Position numbers and translations under genes: made by a program
The notes under the pieces: model-generated
What the model saw: the letters and a program-made list of their open reading frames with translations, nothing else
Databases searched by the model: none
What the model was told of the DNA's origin: nothing
Shown here: piece after piece, positions 31,010 through 39,737 of the stretch
How positions within the stretch are numbered: position 1 is the stretch's first letter
Layout: each line of letters opens with the position of its first letter
Origin: Novosphingobium profundi
Lineage (GTDB): Bacteria; Pseudomonadota; Alphaproteobacteria; Sphingomonadales; Sphingomonadaceae
Direction: 5' to 3'
DNA length: 64,000 nt
NCBI RefSeq assembly: GCF_018491765.1
Contig: NZ_JABWCU010000001.1
Span: forward strand, 248,001-312,000

Positions 31010-32610
31010 GCCTGCAGGTAGGCAAGCCGCGCGAGCTCAAGCCCATTGGGCCGGTTGCCTCTGCCTATGTGGCGTCGCGCGCCGTGGTCAAGGGGATCAT
31101 GGGGCCGGTGGGATCGGGCAAGACGATCGCGAGTATTCAGGCGTTCATGGAACTGGCGCGGCGCCAGAACTACGTGCTTGACCACAATGGCGTGAAAATC
31201 CGCAAGTCTCGCTTCGCGATCATTCGCGACACCTATCCCAACCTTGATCGCAACACGATCCCGTCGTTCCACAAGATCGTCCCGCGCCATGTCGGGAATT
31301 TCATCAATTCGAGCCCGCGTATCCACAAGTTCGGGTTCGCGCTGCAGCGCGATGGGCACATTGCCGATACGGCGGCGCCTATCCTCGATTTCTGCCAGGT
31401 GGAAGTGGAGTTCCGCGCGATCGGCGACCAGACGGTGCAGGATGCCCTGCGCGGCCTCGAGGTCACGGCCGCGCTCGTCAACGAGGCGGACCGTACGCAT
31501 CCGGACATCCTGACGTACCTGATCGGGCGTATCGGCCGCTTTGGCGACGACTTCGATCCGGGCCTGGTTGTTGACCCGCAAATCCTGCTCGACCTCAACG
31601 GGACCGATGACGAAAACTGGACCTACAAGGTCCTGATCGAAGAGAACCTGGGCCTTGATCCCGCGCTGGCGGACCTTGCGGGCGATCGTCCTCTGGTGGA
31701 GTACTTCGAGCAGCCTGAGGCGGTTGACGAATTCGGCAATCCCAATCCACGGGCCGAGAACGTCGATAATCTGCCCAAGAACTACTACGCTCAGCAGTAT
31801 GCCTTCGCCAAGCGGCGTGGGAACCTGACCTATATCAACCGCATGTTGCGGTCGAAGTACACGCCGGTTTCCGAAGGGCGGACGGTATTTCCTGAGTACA
31901 TCGACGAGATACATTCGGCGATCTTCGAGGCCATCCCCGGGATCCCGCTGATCGTGATGGCGGATCAGGGGCTGCTGGGGGCGGTGCTGATTGGCCAGGT
32001 GGTGAAGGGCCAGTTGCGCATCCTGGAGGAAATCGCCTGCGTCTTCGAGACCGAAGATGACCAGATCGAGGTGGTGCAGCTGGGCGGTGAGACGTTGGGG
32101 CGGCAGGTTCGCGATCTGCTGGCGCTGAAGTTTCCGGGCTTCGAGCTGGCGGATGCCATTTGCGATCCGGCCGGCGCGGCCGGTGAGGACGCGATCAACT
32201 ACAAGAGCTGGCGGCAGGATTTCCAGAAAGGCCTGGGCTTCAAGGTGCGCAAGGCGCGTGTGCCGCGCAATGCGCTGGAGCCGCGTCTGAAGGCGGTGCG
32301 TGGGTATCTGAACCGGGTGATCGGGGCCGAGCGAGCGCTGCTGGTGCACAAGCGTTGCACGATGACCCGCAGGGCATTTCGAACGAAGTATTACTACCAG
32401 CGGATCGGGAAGGGGGCGGGTGACGGATATTACTCCGACGTGCCCAAGAAGGTGCTGGGCTACGCCGATCTGATGGATGCCCTGCAGTATGGCTGCTTCG
32501 AGTTGGACAAGGGCATCGACCTGACCCCGACCGGCCAGGCGAACATTGGCTACAATGGCGGCCCAGCAATCCAGAACGAGAGTGATTTCGACGAGTTTTC
32601 GGGCGTTTGA
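31006..32610 (+). CDS. terL: Terminase large subunit
   Basis: 534 aa. The N-terminal ATPase has Walker A GPVGSGKT (residues 33-40), a coupling segment (FAIIRDTYPNLDRNTIPSFH) and an acidic Walker B region (VTAALVNEADRTHPDILTYL). The C-terminal nuclease region contains IVMADQGLLGAVLIGQ and DAICDPAGAAGEDAINY acidic residues. It is the motor that packages DNA into the prohead and cuts it. It belongs to the BPP-1/T7-like podovirus terminase type by context. Confidence 0.9.
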   Translation: MSLQVGKPRELKPIGPVASAYVASRAVVKGIMGPVGSGKTIASIQAFMELARRQNYVLDHNGVKIRKSRFAIIRDTYPNLDRNTIPSFHKIVPRHVGNFINSSPRIHKFGFALQRDGHIADTAAPILDFCQVEVEFRAIGDQTVQDALRGLEVTAALVNEADRTHPDILTYLIGRIGRFGDDFDPGLVVDPQILLDLNGTDDENWTYKVLIEENLGLDPALADLAGDRPLVEYFEQPEAVDEFGNPNPRAENVDNLPKNYYAQQYAFAKRRGNLTYINRMLRSKYTPVSEGRTVFPEYIDEIHSAIFEAIPGIPLIVMADQGLLGAVLIGQVVKGQLRILEEIACVFETEDDQIEVVQLGGETLGRQVRDLLALKFPGFELADAICDPAGAAGEDAINYKSWRQDFQKGLGFKVRKARVPRNALEPRLKAVRGYLNRVIGAERALLVHKRCTMTRRAFRTKYYYQRIGKGAGDGYYSDVPKKVLGYADLMDALQYGCFELDKGIDLTPTGQANIGYNGGPAIQNESDFDEFSGV

Positions 32611-32625
32611 CGGGAGTATTATGCG

Positions 32626-33333
32626 ATGACGGGTTTGAAGAAATTTGCGTTGCCGGCCCTTGGGATCGGGCTGGGTGTACTGGCGGCGGGCCCACTTGGC
32701 CTGGCGGGTGGAGCGGCGCTGGCCGGTTCGGGTGGAGCGGCCGGCGCTGCCGGTGCAGCGGGCGCGGCGGGGGCCGCCGGTGCGGCCGGTGCGGCCGGGG
32801 CTGCTGGTGCCGCTGCCGGTACGACGGCGGCAGCAGCTGGAACGGCGGCTGCCGGGACTGCGGCAGCGGGTACGGCGGCAGCGGGTACGGCGGCAGCGGC
32901 CGGTGCACCGATCGTGGTGACGGGAACGGCGGGTGCTGGCGCTGGAGGCGCGGCAGCCGGGGCGGCTGCGGGTGGTGCTGCCGGTACGGCAGGCGCGCTG
33001 GGCACGGAACTGGCGGCCAGCGGCTCGTCTGCGCCGGCGCAGACGACTTCGGGCGAAGCCCAGGCCACGACGCCAAAGAAGGGCAGCACTCTCAAGACCG
33101 TCGGGACATCGGCGGCCACGACGGCCGCGACGACCGGGGCGAGCCTGCTGCTGGCGCCCGGCCAGGAGGGCTATGCCAATCCCGGCCCGGCCACCCGCGA
33201 CGAGGCCGAGATTGCCGCGCGGAAGGCGCGCGAGCTGCGCGGCCGCAAGGGATCGGCGGCTGATATCGTGACGGGCGTTCGCGGGGCCGAGGCGGCCGCG
33301 TCCAGCCTTGGCAAGTTCGTCCTCGGGAACTGA
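32626..33333 (+). CDS. Ala/Gly repeat phage protein, probable virion component (235 aa)
   Basis: A hydrophobic N-terminus (LPALGIGLGVLAAGPLGLAG) is followed by about 90 residues of low complexity: roughly eight GAA triplets, then four GTAAA-type units, partly encoded by 15-bp DNA repeats (about 32850-32900). The C-terminus (TRDEAEIAARKARELRGRKG then SAADIVTGVRG) resembles the end of small podovirus internal virion proteins. The position between terminase and portal genes fits a virion or ejection protein. The repeat length could vary by slippage. Confidence 0.55.
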   Translation: MTGLKKFALPALGIGLGVLAAGPLGLAGGAALAGSGGAAGAAGAAGAAGAAGAAGAAGAAGAAAGTTAAAAGTAAAGTAAAGTAAAGTAAAAGAPIVVTGTAGAGAGGAAAGAAAGGAAGTAGALGTELAASGSSAPAQTTSGEAQATTPKKGSTLKTVGTSAATTAATTGASLLLAPGQEGYANPGPATRDEAEIAARKARELRGRKGSAADIVTGVRGAEAAASSLGKFVLGN

Positions 33334-33348
33334 AGGAGGGTATGAGTT

Positions 33349-34032
33349 ATGTCCGGTAATCCGGAACAGCAGAGCAGCGCAGACGCGCAGGAACTGGCGA
33401 AAGTCAAGGATGCGGAACTGAATGCTGATGGCCTGGCACTGATCGCGGCGAAGCTGGAAGAGATGGGCTATCCCGTCGCGGAAGGTGGCGTGATCGCAGA
33501 GACCGCGTGCACGGTCCTGGATATGGTCCAGGCGGCCGCGGCCCAGGCCGAGGAGCAGCTGGCCGCGGCGAAGCGCCAGCTTTCCGGGCAGAAGAGCCAG
33601 GTGACCAAGGCGCGAAACGCGCATGCGCAAACGCAGGCGGCGCTGGCGGAAGCGCTGGCGCGAGACCCGGAGGCAAAGCTGCGCAAGCTTCCAGGGGATC
33701 CGCCGGCCTACAACAAGGACAAGTTTGCTCTGGCTGAGCTGTGCGAGACCATCCAGGGTGCCGACGAGCTCGAGCTCGTGGCCTTCATGGGCGAAGCGGA
33801 AGTCGGCGCCATTCCGGCGCTGGCCCTGCGCAAGGGCATGGCGGCGTTCAAGGTGATCGGCGCCGGCCTAGTGCTGGCGATCGACACCTGGCTGGTGACC
33901 GGCCCGGCGCAGCTGGACGGATGGGGCCTCTACGCCGACGGCGAGTTGATCTTGTACCGTAAGCGCGCGGCCGGCCAGCTGCAGATCGGCGCTGGGCAAT
34001 CCTTCAACCTGACCCACGACGTGCTGCTCTGA
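33349..34032 (+). CDS. Hypothetical structural-region protein (227 aa)
   Basis: Coiled-coil in the first half (MVQAAAAQAEEQLAAAKRQL; KARNAHAQTQAALAEALARD), then a folded C-terminal domain (WLVTGPAQLDGWGLYADGEL; YRKRAAGQLQIGAGQSF). GGAGGGTATG lies before the ATG. Similar two-part proteins lie upstream of the portal gene in related podoviruses; function unknown. Confidence 0.6.
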   Translation: MSGNPEQQSSADAQELAKVKDAELNADGLALIAAKLEEMGYPVAEGGVIAETACTVLDMVQAAAAQAEEQLAAAKRQLSGQKSQVTKARNAHAQTQAALAEALARDPEAKLRKLPGDPPAYNKDKFALAELCETIQGADELELVAFMGEAEVGAIPALALRKGMAAFKVIGAGLVLAIDTWLVTGPAQLDGWGLYADGELILYRKRAAGQLQIGAGQSFNLTHDVLL

Positions 34033-34102
34033 CGCGGCATGTGCCCCGGCGCGGGCGTTCGCGCCGGGGCATTCCCCTTTTCCCAGGCGAGAGTGACGAG
34101 AG

Positions 34103-35752
34103 ATGAATGATCGAATTCAGGACGAGGAACTGGTCAAGGCCGATCTGCGCGATCACGATCGCCTCAAGTCGCTGCGCGCGCCGTGGGAGAGTGTGTGGCG
34201 CGACGTTGACGATCGCTTCCCGAGCGGGGCTGCCGGTGGGTTCACCAACGCATCGCCGGGATCGCTGCGCAACGAGCGCAATTTCGATCCGACCCACATC
34301 ACGGCGAAGAACCGTTTCGCGGCGGCCGGCGTGGCAATCACGACGCCGGAGGAAAAGGACTATATCCGGATCCGCTTTGTCGACGACGACCTGATGGCGC
34401 TGCGCAGCGTGAAGCTGTGGTGCGAGAAAGCGAGCCGGCGCATGTACGGCATGCGCCATGCCGCGATGACCGGCTTCGGAACATCGGCTAACGAAGACTG
34501 GAGCCAGCTGGGCCGCTACGGCACATCGCCGGTTTTCGTCGACGGCAAGCCTGGGCGCGGGTTCATCTACCGCACCTTGCACCTTTCCCAGGTCTACATC
34601 GACGTCGACTATGCCGGGATCGTGAACCGGGTGCACCGCTGCTACAAGCGCACGGCCGCGCAGCTGGAAGAGGAATTCGGGCTGGAGGCGCTGACGCCCA
34701 AGATGCGCAAGGCGCTGGAACAGCCGGGCAAGGAAAACACCGAATTCGAGATCCTGCACGTGGTGGCGCCCAACCGCGAGTGGGATACGGACAAGCTGGA
34801 CTGGCGGCGCATGCCGATCGCCTCGCGCTATCTGGCGCTGGACGAGAAGAGCTACCTGCGGCGCAGCGGCTACCATTCGATGCCGATCGCCGTCTCGCGC
34901 CATATGACCGAGGCCGAGGACATCTATGGCATGTCACCGGCGATCAACGTCATGCCCACAATCAAGGGCGTGAACGCCATGAAGCGCACCACGTTGCGCG
35001 CTGGGCACAAGGCGGTTGATCCCGCGCTGCTGTTCAACAACGACAACGGCATCAATCGCCTGGTCTCGAAGGCTGGCGGCCTGAACCCGGGCATGGTCGA
35101 TGACCGCGGTATGCCGATGGTTCACCGCATGCCGGGCGGCGAGCAGGGGCTGCCCTATGCAATGGAGATGATCGGGGGCGAGCAGCAGATCATCAAGACC
35201 GAGTTCCTGGAGGAATTCTACAAGATCCTGACCGATCCCAATTCGCGCATGACGACGACCGAAGTGCTGGAGGTCATGAGCAAGCAGGGGATCCTGGTGC
35301 GGCCTTTTGCGAGCCAGTACCAGACCGAAAAGCAATATCCGATGTCGCAGCGCGAGCTGGACCTGGCGATCCGCCATGGCCAGCTGGACCCGTTCCCGGC
35401 CGAAGTGCTGGAAGCGGGCGCCTGGCCGATCATGGAATACGAGAACATGCTGGCCAAGATGGCCCGGGCCGAGAGCACGTCGACGACGCTGCGCTACGTC
35501 CAGGCGCTGCCGGTGCTGACCGAGTTCGATCCGCGCGTGCGCCACCGCGTGAATGCCGATGCGATCGCGGTTGGCATGGCAGACGAGATGGGCGTGAAGC
35601 CCAGCTACATGCGCAGTGACGAGGAAGTGGCGGCACTGGTTGCAAAAGATCAGCAGCAGCAGGCCCAGGCCGCGCAACTGGCGCAGCTTGAGCAGGCTTC
35701 GGGCGCGACGTTGAACCTGGCGAAAGCCAACCAGCTTACCGAGGCTGCTTAA
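34103..35752 (+). CDS. Portal (head-tail connector) protein
   Basis: 549 aa. The features are those of podovirus head-to-tail connectors (T7 gp8/BPP-1 Bbp21 type): an N-terminal RDHDRLKSLRAPWESVWRDV, a FDPTHITAKNRFAAAGVAIT block, the core YGMSPAINVMPTIKGVNAMK, MTTTEVLEVMSKQGILVRPF and a Gln-rich C-terminal helix. Twelve copies form the ring at one vertex through which DNA enters and to which the tail attaches. Confidence 0.9.
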   Translation: MNDRIQDEELVKADLRDHDRLKSLRAPWESVWRDVDDRFPSGAAGGFTNASPGSLRNERNFDPTHITAKNRFAAAGVAITTPEEKDYIRIRFVDDDLMALRSVKLWCEKASRRMYGMRHAAMTGFGTSANEDWSQLGRYGTSPVFVDGKPGRGFIYRTLHLSQVYIDVDYAGIVNRVHRCYKRTAAQLEEEFGLEALTPKMRKALEQPGKENTEFEILHVVAPNREWDTDKLDWRRMPIASRYLALDEKSYLRRSGYHSMPIAVSRHMTEAEDIYGMSPAINVMPTIKGVNAMKRTTLRAGHKAVDPALLFNNDNGINRLVSKAGGLNPGMVDDRGMPMVHRMPGGEQGLPYAMEMIGGEQQIIKTEFLEEFYKILTDPNSRMTTTEVLEVMSKQGILVRPFASQYQTEKQYPMSQRELDLAIRHGQLDPFPAEVLEAGAWPIMEYENMLAKMARAESTSTTLRYVQALPVLTEFDPRVRHRVNADAIAVGMADEMGVKPSYMRSDEEVAALVAKDQQQQAQAAQLAQLEQASGATLNLAKANQLTEAA

Positions 35753-36091
35753 GTGCGCAGCCAGGTAAACCAGTTTCGTGCGCGCGCAGTCTCGCTTTCG
35801 CGGGTGTTCAAGGACCTGTTCAAGGCGAGGCTGGTGGCGATGCTGCCGGCGGCCTGGTTCTACCGCTGGCTTTTCGCGGATGGTGAAGGCGGGGTGAACG
35901 GGGCGGGTCAGATGGTCCTGGCCGACCTTCGCGACTTTTGCCACGCGAGCGATGCCACGATTTTCGACACCGATCCGCTGGTGATGGCGCGGCGCGAAGG
36001 GCGGCGCGAGGTTTTCGTGCGGATCAAGAATTTTCTCAACCTGGACGAAGATGCCGTCCAGCAGCTGATGGAGTTGGACGATGGAGAATAA
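35753..36091 (+). CDS. Bbp19-like phage protein (112 aa)
   Basis: 112 aa from a GTG placed immediately after the portal stop. The middle and end, MVLADLRDFCHASDATIFDT then DPLVMARREGRREVFVRIKN, match the Bbp19-type pattern (DL..FC...DPL..A...GRR.V...I..FL). Members lie between portal and scaffold genes in BPP-1-like phages; their exact function is unknown. It overlaps the scaffold start by 11 bp. Confidence 0.75.
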   Translation: MRSQVNQFRARAVSLSRVFKDLFKARLVAMLPAAWFYRWLFADGEGGVNGAGQMVLADLRDFCHASDATIFDTDPLVMARREGRREVFVRIKNFLNLDEDAVQQLMELDDGE

Positions 36092-37100
36092 CGGGGCGAG
36101 CCAGGGCGGCGAGGGCGCGGGTGCAGGCGGCGCGGAAGGTGCTGGCGGCGCCGTGCCCGGGTTCGGAAGTGCAGCGGACCTGCTGGGCGGCGCGGCGCCG
36201 GCCGCTGCGGGGGCTGGCGAAGACTCTGGTGCTGGCGATGTGGGTGGCGAGACCGGTGCCGGCGCGGGCGTAGACCCGGACTGGTGGGGCGGCCTGTCCG
36301 ACCAGGCGGAGGGTGAAAGCGCGGCAAACCGCGATTACGTGAAGGCGAAAGGCTGGCGCACGCCTGACGACGCGATCAAGAGCTACCGTGAAGCCGAGCG
36401 CGCGCTGCGCGACGGCGGGCGCATCAAGGTTCCCGGCGAAGGCGCCACGGCCGAGGAACTGGCGAGCTATCGTACCGCGATCGGTGTTCCCGAGACGGTG
36501 GAGGGCTATGCGCTGCCCCATCTACAGGACGGTGATGGCAACGCGGTACCGCTGGACAACACGCTGCTGGGGCGCATCCTGCCGCGCGCGCTGGAGCACG
36601 GGATTCCGGCACAGGCCATGAACGGGCTGATCAACGACTTCGTCCAGATGCAGATTGACGAGCAGGTGGGCTTCGACAAGGGCGCGACCGACGCTGCCGG
36701 TGCCTGGGTGGCCAGGCAGGGCGCGGAAGGCCAGGCGAAACTGACCGCGATCACCAGCGCGGCGCAGGCGCTGGGGCTGAGTTCGCAGGACCTGATCGCG
36801 GTGCGCAACGCAATGGCCCAGTTGCATGGCCCCGAGGCGGGCGTCGGCAAGGTGCTGGACATGTTCACCCGCCTTGGCCAGGGCATGGCGGAAGATACCC
36901 TGATCACCGGCGGACAGGGCCGGTTCGGCGTGACCGGGCGTGAAGCCCAGTCGGAGCTCGACGCGATGAAAGCCAAGGCGGGAAGCGATCCCGTGTTCGC
37001 CAAGGCGGTACGCACCGAGGGTAGCGCCGAAAACATGCGCTGGAACCGTCTGCAGGACGAGGCGGCCAAGTGGAGGGAGCGCCAGGACCAGGCAGCCTGA
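36081..37100 (+). CDS. Capsid scaffolding protein (putative)
   Basis: 339 aa. A Gly/Ala-rich disordered N-terminus, then WWGGLSDQAEGESAANRDYV and IGVPETVEGYALPHLQDGDG, a motif seen in podovirus capsid-assembly proteins, and a long helical C-terminus (SELDAMKAKAGSDPVFAKAV; WNRLQDEAAKWRERQDQAA). It is between portal and major capsid genes, the standard place for the internal scaffold that shapes the prohead and then leaves. Confidence 0.8.
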   Translation: MENNGASQGGEGAGAGGAEGAGGAVPGFGSAADLLGGAAPAAAGAGEDSGAGDVGGETGAGAGVDPDWWGGLSDQAEGESAANRDYVKAKGWRTPDDAIKSYREAERALRDGGRIKVPGEGATAEELASYRTAIGVPETVEGYALPHLQDGDGNAVPLDNTLLGRILPRALEHGIPAQAMNGLINDFVQMQIDEQVGFDKGATDAAGAWVARQGAEGQAKLTAITSAAQALGLSSQDLIAVRNAMAQLHGPEAGVGKVLDMFTRLGQGMAEDTLITGGQGRFGVTGREAQSELDAMKAKAGSDPVFAKAVRTEGSAENMRWNRLQDEAAKWRERQDQAA

Positions 37101-37353
37101 TCCATCCACAGTTGACACGTAAAGTGGCTTGACACCACGAGTCGCGTAAATCATTTTGCGCGTTGCAAGGCCCGGGAAGGTAAAATCTTTCCGGGACCTG
37201 CTTTCAAGACCTGGCCAAGCCTCGATACGCCCCGGGCCCCGTGTGGAAGCACCGCCGATCCCGTGGCGTTAAACGGCAGAGAGGCCGGACGATCCGTCCC
37301 CAAGCCCTTCGCAGCAACTCCTATGGTTTTGTTTCGAACGAAGGGCATGGCGT
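37101..37353 (+). promoter_or_regulatory. Intergenic leader before the capsid gene, with hairpin
   Basis: 253 bp without a gene. CCCGGGAAG (37171-37179) pairs with CTTTCCGGG (37187-37195), 9 bp with one wobble, around a 7-nt loop. No T-run follows, so it may be an RNA processing or stability hairpin that sets high capsid expression rather than a full terminator. Confidence 0.5.
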
Positions 37354-38271
37354 ATGTCTGTCGAAAATACTCAACAGCTGAAATATCAGAACAACCTCGA
37401 GATGGAGCTGCAGGCACAGACCTGCCCTCTCGAGGCCGCCGTCACCGTCAGCGACGATGCGAGCTCCAGCAAGATCAAGATCAAGGATCTGGTCGGTAAC
37501 GGCGAGCCGCAGGAAGACGACGAGCGCGAGGGCGACACCAAGTGGCAGCGCACCGATTTCGATGGTGTCTGGATCCCCAAGCGGAATGAGCTCTACTACG
37601 CCGAGATCATCGAGAATTCGGACCAGCTGCAGACCTCGATCGGCCTGCAGGGCGCAGCGACCAAGAACGGGACGGGCGTGATCAACCGTTCGAAGACCCG
37701 CCGCATCCTGGAAGGTTTCTTCGGCAACCGCATCAGTGGCCAGGACGGTACGACCGTCAACGCCTTCCCGGCCTCGAGCTTCATCGACGTGGACGTGGGC
37801 GGTGCGGCCGCGACCGGGATGAACACCGACAAGCTGATCGGTGCGAACACGTTTCTGACCGAGAACTACGTTCCCGACGAGGCCGAGCGCTTCATGATCC
37901 TGACCGCGCAGGACAACGCCAAGCTGCTGAAGGAAGTTCCGGCGACGAGTTCGGATTTCAAGGGCGCGTTCGGCGGTACCTTCATGAACGGCAAGATCAT
38001 GTCGATGCTGGGCTGGACCTTCATCCACCTCGAGCTGGACAATCCGCTGCTGGGTCCGGTTCCCGGCCTGGCGACCGATGCCAACGGCTACCGCCTCAAC
38101 CCGTTCTGGGTGAAGCCCGGGCTGGTGCTGAACTACTGGCAGCGGCTGCGCGCCGAGGTGGGCAAGATTGCGCAGAAGCGCTTCATGCCCGGCGTTCTGG
38201 CCGGCACGACCTGCGCGGCCTCGCGCACGCAGGAAGGCATGACCGGCATCATCCGCAATCTGAAGGACTGA
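37354..38271 (+). CDS. Major capsid protein
   Basis: 305 aa. N4/BPP-1-type coat protein character: TKWQRTDFDGVWIPKRNELY, NSDQLQTSIGLQGAATKNGT, AERFMILTAQDNAKLLKEVP and the C-terminal LVLNYWQRLRAEVGKIAQKR. Size and position (after the scaffold) fit an HK97-fold head subunit. It has its own long leader, in keeping with high expression. Confidence 0.88.
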   Translation: MSVENTQQLKYQNNLEMELQAQTCPLEAAVTVSDDASSSKIKIKDLVGNGEPQEDDEREGDTKWQRTDFDGVWIPKRNELYYAEIIENSDQLQTSIGLQGAATKNGTGVINRSKTRRILEGFFGNRISGQDGTTVNAFPASSFIDVDVGGAAATGMNTDKLIGANTFLTENYVPDEAERFMILTAQDNAKLLKEVPATSSDFKGAFGGTFMNGKIMSMLGWTFIHLELDNPLLGPVPGLATDANGYRLNPFWVKPGLVLNYWQRLRAEVGKIAQKRFMPGVLAGTTCAASRTQEGMTGIIRNLKD

Positions 38272-38339
38272 TCGCTGTGCGGCGGGGCCAGTGGTCCTGC
38301 CGCCTGATCTTCCATTTCGAAATTCGGGAGTAACAACAC

Positions 38340-38780
38340 ATGGCAGACCGATATGTGGCACAGCAGGTTGGCGTGGCCGATGGTACCCAGGTTCCCTCCG
38401 CCCGGGCCGATGGCCGTCAGGTGGGCGCGCACCGTCGCACGATCCTGGCGAGCAAGGTTACGGGCGTTGCCTGGGCCATCGCCGATCGTGTATTTCTGGG
38501 CAAGAAGCGCGTGGGCGAGACGATCGTGGGCATTCGCCTTTGCACCGATACCTCGCTGGGCACCGCGACCGTGGACGTGGGCAACGACAGCACGGCCGAC
38601 AAGTACGTTGACGGCGCGCTGCTTACCGCGACGAACGTGCCGACCGCACTGGGCCCCAAGGCATCCACCCTCGACGATGGCCCGGCCACCGAAGACGAGG
38701 AAATCTGGGCGACGATCGGCGTTGCGGCGATTGCCGCGGCCACCGTTCTGACCTTCGAAATCGAGCTTTGCGGGGCCTGA
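38340..38780 (+). CDS. Putative head decoration/stabilisation protein (146 aa)
   Basis: 146 aa, beta-rich, with repeats of small and Val/Thr residues (VGIRLCTDTSLGTATVDVGN; AAIAAATVLTFEIELCGA). It follows the capsid gene after 68 bp with GGGAG upstream. Proteins of this size and composition directly after the coat gene are usually capsid decoration proteins; not proven here. Confidence 0.6.
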   Translation: MADRYVAQQVGVADGTQVPSARADGRQVGAHRRTILASKVTGVAWAIADRVFLGKKRVGETIVGIRLCTDTSLGTATVDVGNDSTADKYVDGALLTATNVPTALGPKASTLDDGPATEDEEIWATIGVAAIAAATVLTFEIELCGA

Positions 38781-38893
38781 CGGCCCCGTGAGCCTTTGGC
38801 GGCCGGGCGCGCAATCCGGCCCGCCATGGGGAGCGCCGCCGCGTCGACACCGATGGCGCTCCCCGATCCTTCTTCATCCCGGAGTATCCACCC

Positions 38894-39097
38894 ATGGCCT
38901 TCACCGCATCCTTCACGATCAAGCTGGGCGCCGGCGACAAGGGCGACGTGACCATTGGCGCCGGCGCGGCCGAAGCCGCGAGTGACCAGATGACGCTGAA
39001 CATCGACGCAACCAAGATGAGCAAGGGCGACGCGCTTTTGCTGGTCGAGAAACTGGGCCACGCGATCAGCGCCGCCGTCTGGCCCGTGAACGCCTGA
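38894..39097 (+). CDS. Hypothetical small structural-region protein (67 aa)
   Basis: 67 aa (MAFTASFTIKLGAGDKGDVT; KMSKGDALLLVEKLGHAISA), with a beta hairpin then a helix. CGGAG lies upstream of the ATG. It lies between head and tail genes; a minor head or tail role is likely but unassigned. The 113 bp before it hold nothing else I can recognise. Confidence 0.55.
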   Translation: MAFTASFTIKLGAGDKGDVTIGAGAAEAASDQMTLNIDATKMSKGDALLLVEKLGHAISAAVWPVNA

Positions 39098-39116
39098 CGG
39101 GAGGCGCGCCGGGCCC

Positions 39117-39737
39117 GTGTCGCACGAAACCGTCATCGCGAACAACGCCCTGATCCATATCGGGGCGGAAAGCCGTATCCTGAGCTTGCAGGACGAAAGT
39201 TTCGTGGCGCGGACGCTGCGCGAGGCCTGGCAGTTACAGCGGCGTGCAACGATCCGCGATGGCGACTGGAACTTTGCATCGCGCCGCGCGGGGCTGCCGG
39301 CCGAGGCGGGCGTGGACGCGGGCACGATCTATCCCTGGGCGAAGCGGTTCCCGCTACCTGCCGGCGCGCTGCGCCTGATCGAGGTGCTGAGCCGCGAGGT
39401 GGGCAGCTGTTACCAGGTCGAGAACAAGGCCGTCCTGGCCAATGTGAGCGGGCCGCTTTACGTGCGCTATGCCGTTGACGTGACCGAGGCGGCGGAGTGG
39501 GACGAGAGCTTTGCCGATGCCTTCTCCTGGCGCCTGGCGTGGACCTGCGGCACCAAGATCGCAGGGTCGGCCTTCAGCAAGACGGATGCGCAAAGCGCAT
39601 ACAAGGACGCGCTGAGTGCGGCCAAGCGGCATGACGTACGCGAAAACCCGCCGATCGAGCAGGAAGAGAGCAGCTGGATCGAGGCGCGCTGGGGTGATGA
39701 CGTCTATGGTGCGCGCCCGGGTTGGGAAATGTCCTGA
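39117..39737 (+). CDS. Tail tubular protein A-like (head-tail adaptor)
   Basis: 206 aa from a GTG at 39117. The pattern is that of T7 gp11/TTPA-like proteins: IANNALIHIGAESRILSLQD, AWQLQRRATIRDGDWNFASR, WAKRFPLPAGALRLIEVLSR, YVRYAVDVTEAAEWDESFAD, then an Ala-rich helix (SKTDAQSAYKDALSAAKRHD). It should form the ring under the portal. The stop overlaps the next start (TGATG). Confidence 0.85.
   Translation: MSHETVIANNALIHIGAESRILSLQDESFVARTLREAWQLQRRATIRDGDWNFASRRAGLPAEAGVDAGTIYPWAKRFPLPAGALRLIEVLSREVGSCYQVENKAVLANVSGPLYVRYAVDVTEAAEWDESFADAFSWRLAWTCGTKIAGSAFSKTDAQSAYKDALSAAKRHDVRENPPIEQEESSWIEARWGDDVYGARPGWEMS

Noticed and set aside
30709..33630. A 973-aa minus-strand open frame across terminase and neighbours
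   Set aside because: Terminase large subunit on the plus strand has clear ATPase and nuclease motifs; the antisense product has none.
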